A stretch of DNA of 64,000 nucleotides, from NCBI RefSeq assembly GCF_007992195.1, contig NZ_BJZU01000061.1, forward strand, positions 1-64,000, read 5' to 3'. The translations under genes and the position numbers were made by a program. This DNA comes from Methylobacterium oxalidis. Lineage in GTDB: Bacteria; Pseudomonadota; Alphaproteobacteria; Rhizobiales; Beijerinckiaceae. Below, piece by piece: positions 44,021 to 52,583 of this stretch. Under the pieces are notes generated by a model, which worked only from the letters and a program-made list of their open reading frames with translations, ran no database searches and had not been told where the DNA came from. Position 1 is the first letter of the stretch. Each line of letters begins with the position of its first letter.

Positions 44021-44950
44021 TCACCGCCCGAGCAGCGCGTCCACGTGGGCGGCAGCGGAGCGCGCCAGGCCCTCCAGGCTGTAGCCGCCCTCCAGCACCG
44101 AGACGATCCGGCCGCCGGCGTGGCGGTCGGCGAGGTCCATCAGCTTGCGGGTCGCCCAGCCGAAATCGGCGTCGTCGAGGCGCAGGTTCGCGAGCGGGTC
44201 GAGGCGGTGGGCGTCGAAACCCGCCGAGATCACGACGAGATCCGGCCGGAACGCCTCCAGCCTCGGCAGGATGCCGGCCTCGAACGCCTCCCGGAACACC
44301 GCGCCGTCGTCGTTCGGGCGGAGCGGAACATTGACGATCGTGCCCTTGGTGCCGCGCTCCGAGGCGGCGCCGCTGCCGGGGAAGAGCGGCATCTGGTGCG
44401 TCGAGGCGTAGAGGACGCTGCCGTCGTCCCAGAAGATGTCCTGGCTGCCGTTGCCGTGATGCACGTCCCAGTCGACGATGGCGACGCGCTCGGCGCCGTG
44501 AGCCCTCTGGGCGTGACGCGCCGCGATCGCCGCGTGGTTGAACAGGCAGAAGCCCATGGCGGTGGCGCGCTCGGCGTGGTGGCCCGGCGGCCGCATCGCC
44601 ACGAAGGCATTGGCGCACTCGCCGCCCATCACCGCGTCGACCGCGTGCACCGCGCCGCCGACCGCGCGCAGGGCCGCCTCGAGCGTGCCCGGGGACATCA
44701 GCGTGTCGGCGTCGATCTGCACGTAGCCCTCCGCGGGCGAGGCCGCGACGATCGCCTCGACGTAGGCCGCCGGGTGCACGAGGGTCGCGACCTCCGGCTC
44801 CGCCCTCGGGGCGAGGCCGCGCACGAGGCCGGCGAAGCGCTCGTCCTCCAGCGCCCGCTCGATGGCGCGGATCCGGTCCGGCCGCTCGGGGTGCCCCTCC
44901 GGGATCGCGTGGTCGAGGGCCGCGGGGTGGCTCATGAAAAGGGTGCTCAC
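44021..44950 (-). CDS. Histone deacetylase-family protein (class II-like / AcuC-like)
   Basis: 309 aa starting at GTG 44950 (ATG 44935 also possible). The arginase-deacetylase fold motifs are present: EGHPERPDRIRAIERAL, RPPGHHAER with His124-His125, DWDVHHGNGSQ with zinc ligands Asp162 and His164, ISAGFDAH with the third Asp ligand, and SVLEGGYSL. The zinc site looks intact. Bacterial members deacetylate lysines, acetylpolyamines or acetoin-related targets. It converges with ribB at a 4-base gap. Substrate cannot be set from sequence. Confidence 0.9.
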   Translation of the reverse strand: MSTLFMSHPAALDHAIPEGHPERPDRIRAIERALEDERFAGLVRGLAPRAEPEVATLVHPAAYVEAIVAASPAEGYVQIDADTLMSPGTLEAALRAVGGAVHAVDAVMGGECANAFVAMRPPGHHAERATAMGFCLFNHAAIAARHAQRAHGAERVAIVDWDVHHGNGSQDIFWDDGSVLYASTHQMPLFPGSGAASERGTKGTIVNVPLRPNDDGAVFREAFEAGILPRLEAFRPDLVVISAGFDAHRLDPLANLRLDDADFGWATRKLMDLADRHAGGRIVSVLEGGYSLEGLARSAAAHVDALLGR

Positions 44951-45105
44951 GCGGGTCCTCCCGGCGGCGGCCCCGTCTGCGCGGACCGCTCGCGACGCGC
45001 CTGCGCGGGGCGCGCCCGGACTGTGCCACGGAACCCGCCGTCCCGGCTATGTCGAAGCCTCGGCGGCAAGAATCCCGAAAGGCTGCTTCGTGAGCACGCT
45101 TTAAC

Positions 45106-45121
45106 CTGAACGTCAGTTCAG
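45106..45121. promoter_or_regulatory. Perfect dyad in the HDAC / hypothetical divergent region
   Basis: CTGAAC-GTCA-GTTCAG, two 6-base arms around a 4-base centre, in the gap between the divergent HDAC-like gene and the 144-aa gene at 45219. It may be an operator for a dimeric repressor. A following ATTTT would also allow a weak terminator reading. Confidence 0.4.
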
Positions 45122-45218
45122 ATTTTGCCGTTAACCGCGAAGTGGATCCTCTCCCGCATAGTCGATTTCAGACAGGAACACAGACCGGCACAAGCAAAAG
45201 CCGGGGGAGCATCAAGAA

Positions 45219-45653
45219 ATGAGCAACGCTTCGCTGCAGGATTTCTGTAACCGTATCGTCGCTGCGGGCCGCATCACTGCCGCCGACCTCGCCACCTTGA
45301 GTGGCGAACTCCTGCCGGACGGCCTCGTCACGCGCGACGAGGCCGACCTGCTGATCGCCCTCGACCGCGCGGTCGCGCAGCCGAACGCCGCCTTCGCCGA
45401 CTTCCTCGTGGCCTGCGTGGTCGATCTCGCGGTCTGGGGCGAGCGGCCGACCGGCTACGTGAACGCCGAGACGGCGCGCTGGCTCGCGGCCTCGATCGGC
45501 GCCGGAACGGGACCGACGGCGACGGGCGCCCGCATCGCGGTCGAGGTCGTTCGCGAGGCGCAGTCGGCCGACGAGACCCTGATCGCCTTCGCGCTCGCCG
45601 CCAACGGCCGGACCTCGCCGGACGAGGTGCCCGGAACGCTGCTCGCCGCCTGA
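45219..45653 (+). CDS. Hypothetical protein (144 aa)
   Basis: 144 aa (MSNASLQDFCNRIVAAGRIT...), preceded by the good ribosome-binding site GGGGGAG. It is soluble, without signal or TM segments. The N-terminal half has an Asp/Glu-rich pattern, TLSGELLPDGLVTRDEADLL followed by IALDRA, that recurs in small alphaproteobacterial proteins of unknown function. The remainder is Ala-rich and helical. No enzyme motif is seen. Confidence 0.7.
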   Translation: MSNASLQDFCNRIVAAGRITAADLATLSGELLPDGLVTRDEADLLIALDRAVAQPNAAFADFLVACVVDLAVWGERPTGYVNAETARWLAASIGAGTGPTATGARIAVEVVREAQSADETLIAFALAANGRTSPDEVPGTLLAA

Positions 45654-45827
45654 ACGGGCTCGGGAGGCCCGCCATCCGCGCCCAGCAGCAGAAGCCAAAT
45701 TCTGCGCTCGGCGACCTCGAACCCGCCGAAGCTTGAGCAGAAAAACGAGACGCCGCGCGGGAATGCAGGGGTGTCGGGCCGCGCATCGTAACGGAATTCC
45801 GCCGGACCGAACCGATAATGAGTCTCG

Positions 45828-47183
45828 GTGAGCACCGGGCGAGATCGGATGGGCGCGGGGGCGGCGGCGCGAGGAGCGATCGGAGGACCGGGCGTCGAGT
45901 CCGGCGCGGCCTCGCGATACGCGATCATCGACGGCCTGGATGCGACGGAGCGCGAGAGCCTCCTCGCGGAGATCGACCGGGTCCTGGCCGGCCGGGTCCG
46001 CGACATCAGGCTGACGGGCCGCCTGCGCGCGATCTACCGGGCGGCGAGCTGGCGGCATCGCAGCCGGACGATCCGCTTCTGGCTGCTCTGGGTGTCGGTC
46101 TTCAGCATCGTCACATGCTCGCTCGACTACATCATGGAACCGGCGCTGCTCCCCGTCTCCCTCGTGACGCGCGCCGTCATGATCCCCGGATGCTACGCCG
46201 CTCTGGCCTGGATCTGGTCGCGGCCCCGGGCTGCCTGGATCGAGGGCGTGACACTGCCGATCACGGTGGCCACCATGATGCTCGTGGCGGGAATCCTCGG
46301 CACCGCGGGCGCCGGAGCGATCCATGAGCGATACCTCCTGGCCGGCGCGTTCGCCACATCGACGGCGGTCGTCGTGTTCCCGATCGACCGCGTCTGGACG
46401 ATCGCCGGCTCCGCCGTCATCCTGGCCCTCTTCCTCGCCTTCGGCCTGATCAACCCGGCGGTCGAGGCCAAGGTCCCGATCATCGCGACCATCTTCTTCG
46501 GCTTCGTGATCGGCTGTCTCATTCCGGCCCGGCAGGCCATGAACACCGTTCTCGAGCACGCCTTCGTCCTGAGCACCCGCAACCGGATCCAGGCCGACGC
46601 CCTCACAGCCGCGAACGCACGGCTCGCCGTCCTCGCCGACACGGACGGACTCACCGGTCTGCCGAACCGCCGCGCCTTCGAGGTGCGCCTCGCGCAGAAC
46701 TGGGCGGCTCAGGCGGCCCGAGCGGGCACGATCGGCGCTATCCTGATCGACGTCGACCATTTCAAGCGCTTCAACGACAGCGCCGGCCACGCCGCGGGCG
46801 ACCGCTGCCTCGTCGCGGTGGCGAGGGCCATCGAGGCCGCGATCCCGGACCCGTCGCTCGCCGCCCGGTACGGCGGAGAGGAATTTGTCGTGCTGGTGCC
46901 GGCCGCCAGCCCGAGTACGCTCGCGGCCGCGGCGGAACGGATTCGCGCCGCCGTCGCGGCGCTGGCGCATCCCCATCCCGGGCTCTCCGAGGGACTCTGC
47001 GTCACGGTGAGCGTCGGGACCGCCATCGCTCCCGCCCTGTTCGAGCTCCGCGGCCCGGAGGCGCTGCTGCAGCGGTCCGACGCGGCGCTCTACGAGGCCA
47101 AGGCGCTCGGCCGCGACCGCGTGGTGGCGGCTCCGGCCGCACCGCCGGCGCCCGACTGGGCCGGCCGGAACCGGGCCGCCTGA
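45828..47183 (+). CDS. Membrane-bound diguanylate cyclase (GGDEF domain)
   Basis: 451 aa from GTG 45828 (an in-frame ATG at 45849 gives 444 aa). The N-terminal half has a soluble start and about six TM segments (about 82-230). The GGDEF domain (about 265-420) begins DTDGLTGLPNRRAFEVRL and carries the catalytic GGEEF in RYGGEEFVVLV, with Asp residues in LIDVDHFKRFND. The inhibitory RxxD site, normally 5 residues before GGEEF, is not present, so allosteric product inhibition is not expected. It should make c-di-GMP. Signal input and downstream effector are unknown. Confidence 0.92.
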   Translation: MSTGRDRMGAGAAARGAIGGPGVESGAASRYAIIDGLDATERESLLAEIDRVLAGRVRDIRLTGRLRAIYRAASWRHRSRTIRFWLLWVSVFSIVTCSLDYIMEPALLPVSLVTRAVMIPGCYAALAWIWSRPRAAWIEGVTLPITVATMMLVAGILGTAGAGAIHERYLLAGAFATSTAVVVFPIDRVWTIAGSAVILALFLAFGLINPAVEAKVPIIATIFFGFVIGCLIPARQAMNTVLEHAFVLSTRNRIQADALTAANARLAVLADTDGLTGLPNRRAFEVRLAQNWAAQAARAGTIGAILIDVDHFKRFNDSAGHAAGDRCLVAVARAIEAAIPDPSLAARYGGEEFVVLVPAASPSTLAAAAERIRAAVAALAHPHPGLSEGLCVTVSVGTAIAPALFELRGPEALLQRSDAALYEAKALGRDRVVAAPAAPPAPDWAGRNRAA

Positions 47184-47322
47184 ACCGGGGATCGCGGGCG
47201 GGCGCGGCCGGCGGCGCGGGAAACCGCGCCTGCCCGACGAAGGTCGCCTTCCAGAACGCGCGCAAGTGCTTTAACGGGGGCGAAGCTTGAGCGCCGGTTT
47301 CGCCGCCGAGTTCCTTCGAATT

Positions 47323-47335
47323 GAATACGGTATTC
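47323..47335. promoter_or_regulatory. Perfect dyad abutting the pccA start
   Basis: GAATAC-G-GTATTC, two 6-base arms around one central base, ends one base before the pccA ATG at 47337. Its position overlaps where a ribosome-binding site would be expected. It could be a repressor operator or an RNA structure that limits translation. Confidence 0.45.
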
Positions 47336-47336
47336 G

Positions 47337-49340
47337 ATGTTCGATAAAATTCTGATCGCGAACCGCGGCGAGATCGCCTGCCGCATCATCAAGACGGCGC
47401 GCCGTCTGGGGATCAAGACCGTCGCGGTCTATTCTGACGCGGATCGGGACGCCGTGCACGTCGCGATGGCCGACGAGGCCGTGCATATCGGCCCGGCGCC
47501 CGCCGCCCAGTCGTACCTGCTGATCGACAGGATCATCGACGCCTGCCGGAAGACGGGCGCGCAGGCGGTGCATCCGGGCTACGGCTTCCTCTCGGAGCGC
47601 GAGGCGTTCCCGAAGGCGCTGGCCGAGGCCGGCATCGTCTTCATCGGCCCGAACCCGGGCGCGATCGCCGCGATGGGCGACAAGATCGAGTCCAAGAAGG
47701 CGGCCTCCGCCGCGAAGGTCTCGACCGTGCCGGGCTTCCTCGGCGTCATCGACTCGCCCGAGCACGCCGTGACGATCGCCGACGAGATCGGCTATCCCGT
47801 GATGATCAAGGCGTCGGCGGGCGGCGGTGGCAAGGGCATGCGCATCGCCCACTCGGCGGCAGAGGTCGCCGAGGGCTTCGCCCGCGCGAAGTCCGAGGCC
47901 GCCTCGTCGTTCGGCGACGACCGGGTGTTCGTGGAGAAGTTCATCACCGATCCGCGCCACATCGAGATCCAGGTGATCGGCGACAAGCACGGCAACGTCG
48001 TCTACCTGGGTGAGCGTGAGTGCTCCATCCAGCGCCGCAACCAGAAGGTGATCGAGGAAGCTCCGTCGCCGCTTCTCGACGAGGAGACCCGCCGCCGGAT
48101 GGGCGAGCAGGCCGTCGCCCTGGCGCGGGCCGTGAACTACGACTCGGCCGGCACCGTCGAGTTCGTGGCGGGCCAGGACAAGTCCTTCTACTTCCTGGAG
48201 ATGAACACCCGCCTGCAGGTGGAGCACCCGGTCACCGAGATGATCACCGGGCTCGATCTCGTGGAGCTGATGATCCGCGTCGCCGCCGGCGAGAAGCTGC
48301 CCCTCACCCAGGCGGAGGTGAAGCTGGACGGCTGGGCGGTCGAGAGCCGCGTCTACGCCGAGGATCCGACCCGTAACTTCCTGCCCTCGATCGGCCGACT
48401 CACCACCTACCAGCCGCCGGAGGAGGGCCGCCGGGGCAGCGCGATCGTTCGAAACGACACCGGCGTCGAGGAGGGCGGCGAGATCGCGATCCACTATGAT
48501 CCGATGATCGCCAAGCTCGTGACCTGGGCCCCGACCCGCGCCGAGGCGATCGAGGCGCAGGCCGAGGCTCTCGACGCCTTCGCGATCGACGGCATCCGCC
48601 ACAACATCCCGTTCCTGGCCGCCCTGATGGCCCATCCCCGCTGGCGCGAAGGACGGCTCTCCACGGGCTTCATCGCCGAGGAGTTCCCCGAGGGTTTCAG
48701 CGCGCCCGATCCACGCGGCGAGATCGCCCGCCGGATGGCCGCGGCCGCGGCCGCCATCGATCACAAGCTCAACCAGCGCAAGCGCGGCATCTCGGGCCAG
48801 ATGCGCGATCCGGGCCTCCTCCACTTCGAGCGCGACCGCGTCGTGATCCTGGCGGGCGAGGCCTACCCGGTCACGGTCGATTCGGACGGCGCCGACCTCG
48901 TCGTGACCGAGGCCGACGGCACGCCGCTCACCGTCGCGAGCACCTGGCGGCCGGGCGAGCCGGTCTGGCAGGGCACGATCGGCGGGCAGCGGGTCGCGAT
49001 CCAGGTGCGCAGCCTCCTCAACGGCGTCGCGCTCCAGCACGCGGGCGCGGCGGCCGAGGCCCGCGTCTTCACCAAGCGCGAGGCCGAGCTCGCCGCGCTG
49101 ATGCCCGTGAAGGAGCAGTCGGGCTCGGGCAAGCAGGTGCTCTGCCCGATGCCGGGCCTCGTGAAGCAGATCCTCGTCAAGGACGGCCAGGAGGTGAAGA
49201 ACGGCGAGCCGCTCGCCATCGTCGAGGCGATGAAGATGGAGAACGTGCTGCGCGCCGAGCGCGACGCGACCGTCTCCAAGATCCACGCCAAGGAGGGTGA
49301 CAGCCTCGCGGTCGACGCCGTGATCCTGGAGTTCGCCTGA
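47337..49340 (+). CDS. pccA: Propionyl-CoA carboxylase alpha (biotin-containing) subunit
   Basis: 667 aa. The biotin carboxylase domain (1-450) shows FDKILIANRGEIACRIIKTA, AVHPGYGFLSE, KASAGGGGKGMRIAHS, ERECSIQRRNQKVIEEAPSP and EMNTRLQVEHPVTE. The linker domain is followed by the biotinyl domain with the modified Lys633 in VEAMKMENVLRA. Length and linker fit PccA rather than the shorter AccC. It pairs with PccB, not in this window, to carboxylate propionyl-CoA to methylmalonyl-CoA, part of the ethylmalonyl-CoA pathway in Methylobacterium-like organisms. A dyad abuts the start codon. Confidence 0.94.
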   Translation: MFDKILIANRGEIACRIIKTARRLGIKTVAVYSDADRDAVHVAMADEAVHIGPAPAAQSYLLIDRIIDACRKTGAQAVHPGYGFLSEREAFPKALAEAGIVFIGPNPGAIAAMGDKIESKKAASAAKVSTVPGFLGVIDSPEHAVTIADEIGYPVMIKASAGGGGKGMRIAHSAAEVAEGFARAKSEAASSFGDDRVFVEKFITDPRHIEIQVIGDKHGNVVYLGERECSIQRRNQKVIEEAPSPLLDEETRRRMGEQAVALARAVNYDSAGTVEFVAGQDKSFYFLEMNTRLQVEHPVTEMITGLDLVELMIRVAAGEKLPLTQAEVKLDGWAVESRVYAEDPTRNFLPSIGRLTTYQPPEEGRRGSAIVRNDTGVEEGGEIAIHYDPMIAKLVTWAPTRAEAIEAQAEALDAFAIDGIRHNIPFLAALMAHPRWREGRLSTGFIAEEFPEGFSAPDPRGEIARRMAAAAAAIDHKLNQRKRGISGQMRDPGLLHFERDRVVILAGEAYPVTVDSDGADLVVTEADGTPLTVASTWRPGEPVWQGTIGGQRVAIQVRSLLNGVALQHAGAAAEARVFTKREAELAALMPVKEQSGSGKQVLCPMPGLVKQILVKDGQEVKNGEPLAIVEAMKMENVLRAERDATVSKIHAKEGDSLAVDAVILEFA

Positions 49341-49354
49341 GGCTCGGGCAGTCC

Positions 49355-49783
49355 TTGCCGCTCTACTTCGCCTACGGCGCCAACATGGACGCCGCCGCGA
49401 TGGCGCTGCGCTGCCCGGCCTCGCGGCTGGTGGGGCAGGGGCGGCTCAACCGGCACCGCTTCATCGTGATGCGGGAGGGCTACGCCTCGGTGGTGCGCGA
49501 CCCTGCCCGCACCGTCTGGGGCGTGCTTTGGGACCTGGCGCTCGCCGACATCCCGGCCCTCGACCGCTACGAGGGCGTCGCCTCGGGCCTCTACTCCAAG
49601 GCCGCGCTGCCCGTGACCACGCGCGAGGGCGTGAAGCGGGCGCTGATCTATCTCGGCCGCAGCACGGCGCCCGGCATGCCGCGGCCGGGCTACCTCGATG
49701 CCGTGCTGCAGGCCGGCGAGGCGGCGCAGCTGCCGGCCGCCTACCTGAGGGAGATGCGGGGCTGGCTGCGCGGCCCGGCCTGA
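49355..49783 (+). CDS. Gamma-glutamylcyclotransferase (AIG2-like) family protein
   Basis: 142 aa, starting at TTG 49355, 14 bases after pccA. The beta-barrel GGCT fold signature LYFAYGANMD is at the N-terminus. WGVLWDLALADIPALDRYEG follows, with the conserved Glu equivalent in RYEGV as likely catalytic acid, and ALIYLGRS comes later. Such enzymes release 5-oxoproline from gamma-glutamyl peptides. A shared transcript with pccA is likely. Confidence 0.87.
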   Translation: MPLYFAYGANMDAAAMALRCPASRLVGQGRLNRHRFIVMREGYASVVRDPARTVWGVLWDLALADIPALDRYEGVASGLYSKAALPVTTREGVKRALIYLGRSTAPGMPRPGYLDAVLQAGEAAQLPAAYLREMRGWLRGPA

Positions 49784-49797
49784 GGGCGCCGCCCGCT

Positions 49798-49957
49798 CGC
49801 GCGGACGGCGGGGCCGCGTAGGTGCCGCCGGTGTCCTCCAAGGCGGCGCGGGTGAAGTAGCGCCGGTCGAGTACGTTCTGCAGTCCGACGCTCAGCTGGC
49901 GCCCCGCGGGGAAGATGGGGCCGGTGCTCCCTTCCAGCTCCTCGAGAGTCACGACGG
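49798..49957 (-). pseudogene. Remnant of a TonB-dependent receptor C-terminus
   Basis: On the minus strand a short reading stretch gives PAGRQLSVGLQNVLDRRYFT and then DTGGTYAAPP. This resembles the last strands of TonB-dependent siderophore receptors, where N-x-x-DRRYFTRA-type motifs and a late GG-x-YPAPGR are usual. No barrel, plug or start is present upstream, and the frame soon loses similarity, so this is a decayed fragment rather than a working gene. Identity is judged by eye from a short match. Confidence 0.45.
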
Positions 49958-50235
49958 ACCCTCCGGCTCCGCCCGGGCGGTCGGCGCGTCGACGCCGAGT
50001 ATTGCCACACGGACGTCGCGACGACGTTCGACCAAGCTGCGAGATCGACGTCGGCATGGCAAGGCATCGATCGACCGAGGAGGTACCTGCCGTCCCGGCC
50101 ACGCTTGCCGCGGCGTTCTCATCGTCCCGCCCGCGTGCTACCTGACGGCCCGGCGCCGCGGAGCCGGCGCCGTGATCGGCCCGCCCGGCTGCCGGCGCGG
50201 GCGGAGAGGCGGCCGGCGAAACCCGGGAGCAGCGC
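49958..50235. other. Gene-free stretch after the receptor remnant
   Basis: About 280 bases upstream of the acylphosphatase gene show no convincing coding frame. They probably include further decayed sequence from the receptor gene and the acyP promoter. Confidence 0.35.
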
Positions 50236-50520
50236 TTGAGCGAGACCAGAACCGTCGACGTCGTGATCAGCGGCCGCGTGCAAGGGGTCGGTTTCCGCGC
50301 CTGGACGCAGCATCAGGCGCAGCTGCACGGGCTGACGGGCCACGTCCGCAACCGCGACGACGGGTCCGTCGCCGCCACCTTCTCGGGACCGGCCGAGGCG
50401 GTCGGCGCGATGCTGAGGGCCTGCGAGGCCGGCCCGCGCGGCGCGCGTGTCGACGACGTCGCGGTGACCGAGCGTACGGGAACGGAGACCTTCGCGGGCT
50501 TCGAGGTCCGCGCGGGCTGA
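50236..50520 (+). CDS. acyP: Acylphosphatase
   Basis: 94 aa from TTG 50236. The compact acylphosphatase fold is recognisable: VDVVISGRVQGVGFRAWTQH with the catalytic Arg in GVGFR, and GLTGHVRNRDDGSVAATFSG with the conserved Asn in VRNRDDG. The enzyme hydrolyses acyl phosphates such as acetyl- or carbamoyl-phosphate. Length is normal. No neighbour suggests a specific role. Confidence 0.93.
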   Translation: MSETRTVDVVISGRVQGVGFRAWTQHQAQLHGLTGHVRNRDDGSVAATFSGPAEAVGAMLRACEAGPRGARVDDVAVTERTGTETFAGFEVRAG

Positions 50521-50689
50521 GCGCCGGATCGCGCCCCTCGACAGGAAGCGGTCCGGCGGGCTAGAGCCGAGGCCCATCCCGCTCGATCGGGCGCGGTCCC
50601 AGATCCGCTCCGACACGCACGCCCACGCCGACGCCGCGCGCCCTCAGGCCGAGGGCGATCGACCGGGGAGCCGCCCGGCACCGGACCGC

Positions 50690-51424
50690 ATGACGAGCCT
50701 CACCTCCGACGCCGCCTTCTCGCACCTCGATCTCGCGGCGCTCATCGTCTTCATCCTGGCGTGGTTCGGCTACGGCCTCTCGGTGGGGCGGCTGCGGGGG
50801 CGGCTCGTCAGCCTGACCCAGATCATGAACGCGCAGCGCGAGGTCTGGGCGCGGCAGATGATCGTGCGCGACAACCGCGTGGTGGACACCACCATCAACG
50901 CCTCGCTGCAGAACGGCACCGCCTTCTTCGCCTCGACGTCGCTGATCGCGCTCGGCGGCGTGCTGACGCTCTCGCGCTCCAGCGACGACGTCCTGACCCT
51001 GTTCCAGACCCTGCCGTTCGGGGCGGTCACCACGCGAACCACCTGGGAGATCAAGGTGGCGGGCCTCGCGGTCGTGTTCGTCTACGCCTTCTTCAAGTTC
51101 GCCTGGGCCTACCGGCTGTTCAATTACGGCGCCATCCTCATCGGCGCGGTGCCGCCGAAGGGCAGTGCCGCCTCGGAGGCCGACATGCTGCGGTCGGCTC
51201 GCCGGGCAGCCGCGATGAACATCGCCGCCGGCAGCCATTTCGCGCGCGGCCAGCGAGCCTTCTTCTTCGCGCTGGCCTATCTCGGCTGGTTCGTGAGCCC
51301 CATCATCCTGATGCTGACGACGACCGCGGTCGTCCTCGTGATGTGGCGGCGCCAGTTCGCCTCCGAGATCCGGAGCGCGCTGCTCTCGGAGGATCCGCTC
51401 ACCCTCCGGGAGCCAGACCGATGA
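50690..51424 (+). CDS. DUF599-family membrane protein
   Basis: 244 aa. Four to five hydrophobic segments are visible (about 15-33, 80-100, 120-140, 205-230). The DUF599 core includes LAALIVFILAWFGYGLSVGR, the Q-rich linker LTQIMNAQREVWARQMIVRD, LQNGTAFFASTSLIALGGVL and NIAAGSHFARGQRAFFFALA. Function of this family is unknown. Its stop overlaps the start of the DUF3253 gene (ATGA), so the two are translationally coupled. Confidence 0.88.
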   Translation: MTSLTSDAAFSHLDLAALIVFILAWFGYGLSVGRLRGRLVSLTQIMNAQREVWARQMIVRDNRVVDTTINASLQNGTAFFASTSLIALGGVLTLSRSSDDVLTLFQTLPFGAVTTRTTWEIKVAGLAVVFVYAFFKFAWAYRLFNYGAILIGAVPPKGSAASEADMLRSARRAAAMNIAAGSHFARGQRAFFFALAYLGWFVSPIILMLTTTAVVLVMWRRQFASEIRSALLSEDPLTLREPDR

Positions 51425-51768
51425 CGAAGCCGCAGAGCGACGGGCTCAAGGCCCGGGCGAGCGAGGAGGCGATCTCCGAGACGATGCTGCGCCTCGTCGC
51501 GGAGCGGGGCGCGGGCAAGACGATCTGCCCCTCGGAAGTGGCCCGCGCCCTCGGCGGCCCGCATCCGGACGGGTGGGGGCCGCTGATGCAGCCGGTGCGC
51601 CGCGTCGCCGTCCGCCTGATGAAGGCCGGCCGCGTCGCGATCCTGCGCAAGGGCCGCCCGGTGCCGGACCCGGACGATTTCCGCGGGGTCTACCGGCTGG
51701 CGGCCGGGCCAGAGGCGGGCTCGGAGGACGACGCGTCCGCGGGCGCCGGGAAGCCCTCGGCCGTGTAG
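51421..51768 (+). CDS. DUF3253-family protein
   Basis: 115 aa from ATG 51421, overlapping the DUF599 stop by 4 bases. The core (about 15-95) reads as a small winged-helix-like DUF3253 domain: ETMLRLVAERGAGKTICPSE, VARALGGPHPDGWGPLMQPV, RRVAVRLMKAGRVAILRKGR. The last 20 residues are low-complexity. The final 79 bases overlap the convergent YdcF gene. A DNA- or RNA-binding role is possible but unproven. Confidence 0.85.
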   Translation: MTKPQSDGLKARASEEAISETMLRLVAERGAGKTICPSEVARALGGPHPDGWGPLMQPVRRVAVRLMKAGRVAILRKGRPVPDPDDFRGVYRLAAGPEAGSEDDASAGAGKPSAV

Positions 51769-52532
51769 CCGGCGAGGCGGTAGGCGAGGAGGCCGACCCA
51801 CTCCTTCACCGCGAGGTCGAGCTGGAGCAGGCCGTCCGAGGCGTAGCTGCTGAAGCGCAGGGCGTCCGCGAAGCCCCGCGTCCGGTAGTCGACCGGGTGG
51901 GCGACGACGGAGAAGCCCGCCTTGCGGAAGCAGCCGACCGAGCGCGGCATATGCCAGGCGGAGGTGACGAGGAGCCAGCGCTCGCTCGGCTTCGGCTTCA
52001 CGAGGTCGGCGGTGAGGAGCGCGTTCTCGCGGGTGTTGCGGGAGCGGTGCTCCAGGATCAGGCGGGTGCGGGGCACCCCGATCACCTCGCTCATGCGCCC
52101 GACCAACTCGGCCTCGGACAGGCCCTGGCTCAGGCTGCCGCTGCCGCCCGAGAAAACGAGGCGCAGGTTCGGATAGCGGCGGGCGAGGTCGGCGAGGTAG
52201 ATCGGCCGCTCGCCCGCGTCGTTCGTGACGATCTGCCGCCTCGCCTCGGACAGGCCGGAATCGATGCCCCCGCCGAGCACGACGATGCCGGCGAGCGGCG
52301 TCCCGTCGTCGACGAAGGCCGGGAAGCGCTCCTCGAGCGGCGCCAGCACGAGGTAGGGCAAGGGCGAGAGGCCGCCGATGAGGAGGCCGCCGAGGCCGAA
52401 CCCCGCGAGCCCCGCACCCGTTCGCCGCCAGCGCGTGGCGGCGAGCAGCAGGACTCCCGCGAGCCCGGCGATGATCAGGAAGTTCGAGGGCGTCAGCGCG
52501 AAGAAGATCACCTTCGAGAGCGGGAAGAACAT
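51690..52532 (-). CDS. YdcF/ElyC-family (DUF218) envelope protein
   Basis: 280 aa. Two N-terminal TM helices (about 8-33 and 42-63) are followed by the DUF218 domain (about 75-245). It shows GIVVLGGGIDSG, LVFSGGSGS, LILEHRSRNTRENALLTADL and WLLVTSAWHMPRSVGCFRKA. ElyC/SanA-type members affect peptidoglycan and polysaccharide precursor handling. The tail is Ala/Ser-rich and overlaps the convergent DUF3253 gene. Confidence 0.9.
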   Translation of the reverse strand: MFFPLSKVIFFALTPSNFLIIAGLAGVLLLAATRWRRTGAGLAGFGLGGLLIGGLSPLPYLVLAPLEERFPAFVDDGTPLAGIVVLGGGIDSGLSEARRQIVTNDAGERPIYLADLARRYPNLRLVFSGGSGSLSQGLSEAELVGRMSEVIGVPRTRLILEHRSRNTRENALLTADLVKPKPSERWLLVTSAWHMPRSVGCFRKAGFSVVAHPVDYRTRGFADALRFSSYASDGLLQLDLAVKEWVGLLAYRLAGYTAEGFPAPADASSSEPASGPAASR

Positions 52533-52583
52533 CGGCGGCTCGCGGCTCGGAGGTTGGGAGCGGGGGCGTCTCGGTCGGCCCGC

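Noticed and set aside
45101..45137. CtrA box near the 45219 gene (TTAA occurrences)
   Set aside because: The TTAA words there have no second half at the required 7-base spacing.
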